From NCBI GenBank assembly GCA_003564915.1, contig PXDX01000083.1, positions 1-12,834 on the forward strand: a stretch of DNA of 12,834 bases, given 5' to 3'. Every line of letters begins with the position of its first letter. Within the stretch, counting starts at the first letter, position 1. The position numbers and the translations under genes are program-made. The DNA comes from a candidate division WWE3 bacterium. GTDB lineage: Bacteria; Patescibacteriota; WWE3; UBA101185; UBA10185. Of the stretch, positions 12,697-12,834 are shown piece after piece. Below the pieces are notes generated by a model. That model was given only the letters and a program-made list of their open reading frames with translations. It searched no databases and had not been told where the DNA came from.

Positions 12697-12834
12697 ATGG
12701 GAGTCCACAAACAGTCCGTCAGCTTCACCGATGCCGCCTTCGCTTATGCGAAGGAACTGGTCGAGCGCGGGGACTATCCAACCATCAGCGCGGTCGTGTC
12801 CGGAGAACTGGCGCGGGCCCGGGCGGCGCGTGAA
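12697..12834 (+). CDS. parD: ParD-like antitoxin of a type II toxin-antitoxin pair (3' end outside window)
   Basis: The visible 46 residues begin MGVHKQSVSFTDAAFAYAKE and continue with a VERGDYPTISAVVSGELARAR segment. A short beta strand with SVSFTD, a first helix, a turn with G-DYPT-S and a second helix is the ribbon-helix-helix layout of ParD-family antitoxins, which bind their own operator and neutralise a RelE-fold ParE toxin. The ATG at 12697 has GGGAGG at 12686-12691, five bases upstream. The frame is open at the right edge; the partner toxin would be expected immediately downstream. The palindrome at 12582-12614 is its likely operator. Such pairs stabilise plasmids. Confidence 0.82.
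   Translation, partial: MGVHKQSVSFTDAAFAYAKELVERGDYPTISAVVSGELARARAARE

Overview
The window looks like part of a plasmid (or plasmid-derived chromid segment) from an alphaproteobacterium, most likely a Rhodobacteraceae/roseobacter-group member. This is inferred from the high GC content, the RPA-type (PF10134-like) replication initiator, a DUF2125-like protein, and the style of the surface protein and type I secretion genes. No rRNA, tRNA or CRISPR array is visible.

Layout. (1) 1-1233, minus strand: 5' part of a large secreted or surface protein with a lipobox-like LAAC, an acidic Gly/Asp linker and an RTX-like GGxGxD motif; it runs off the left edge. (2) 1234-1673: intergenic region ending in a striking CATGCATG repeat cluster, probably the partition centromere. 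(3) 1674-2614: overlapping parA and a small ribbon-helix-helix parB-like gene. (4) 2615-3095: a replication origin with DnaA boxes, an AT-rich unwinding tract and 22-bp iterons, followed by an RPA-family initiator (3096-4148). (5) 4149-4425: a second, unrelated origin with four 22-bp iterons and a 13-bp inverted repeat, followed by a Rep_3-like initiator (4426-5307). (6) 5439-10033: a three-gene operon of type I secretion ABC transporter, HlyD-type adaptor and DUF2125-like envelope protein. (7) 10147-12506, minus strand: a Fic-domain protein lacking the catalytic histidine, a stand-alone WGR-domain protein and a short tyrosine recombinase. (8) 12582-12834: a perfect 33-bp palindrome followed by a ParD-like antitoxin cut by the right edge.

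How the parts fit. Two initiators, each with its own iteron set, sit back to back, so the molecule looks like a co-integrate or dual-replicon plasmid. ParA/ParB and the repeats at 1562-1651 would segregate it, and the ParD-like antitoxin with its presumed toxin beyond the window would stabilise it. The main cargo is a type I secretion pair, and the partial surface protein is a reasonable candidate substrate. The recombinase, WGR and Fic genes form an accessory block with AT-rich control regions.

Most noteworthy: the recombinase/antitoxin intergenic region, where the arm of a perfect 33-bp palindrome recurs as a near-copy half-site just upstream of the recombinase gene; the dual origins; the CATGCATG array; and the surface protein that combines a lipobox-like signal with an RTX-like motif. 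I did not find a clearly new multi-gene system.
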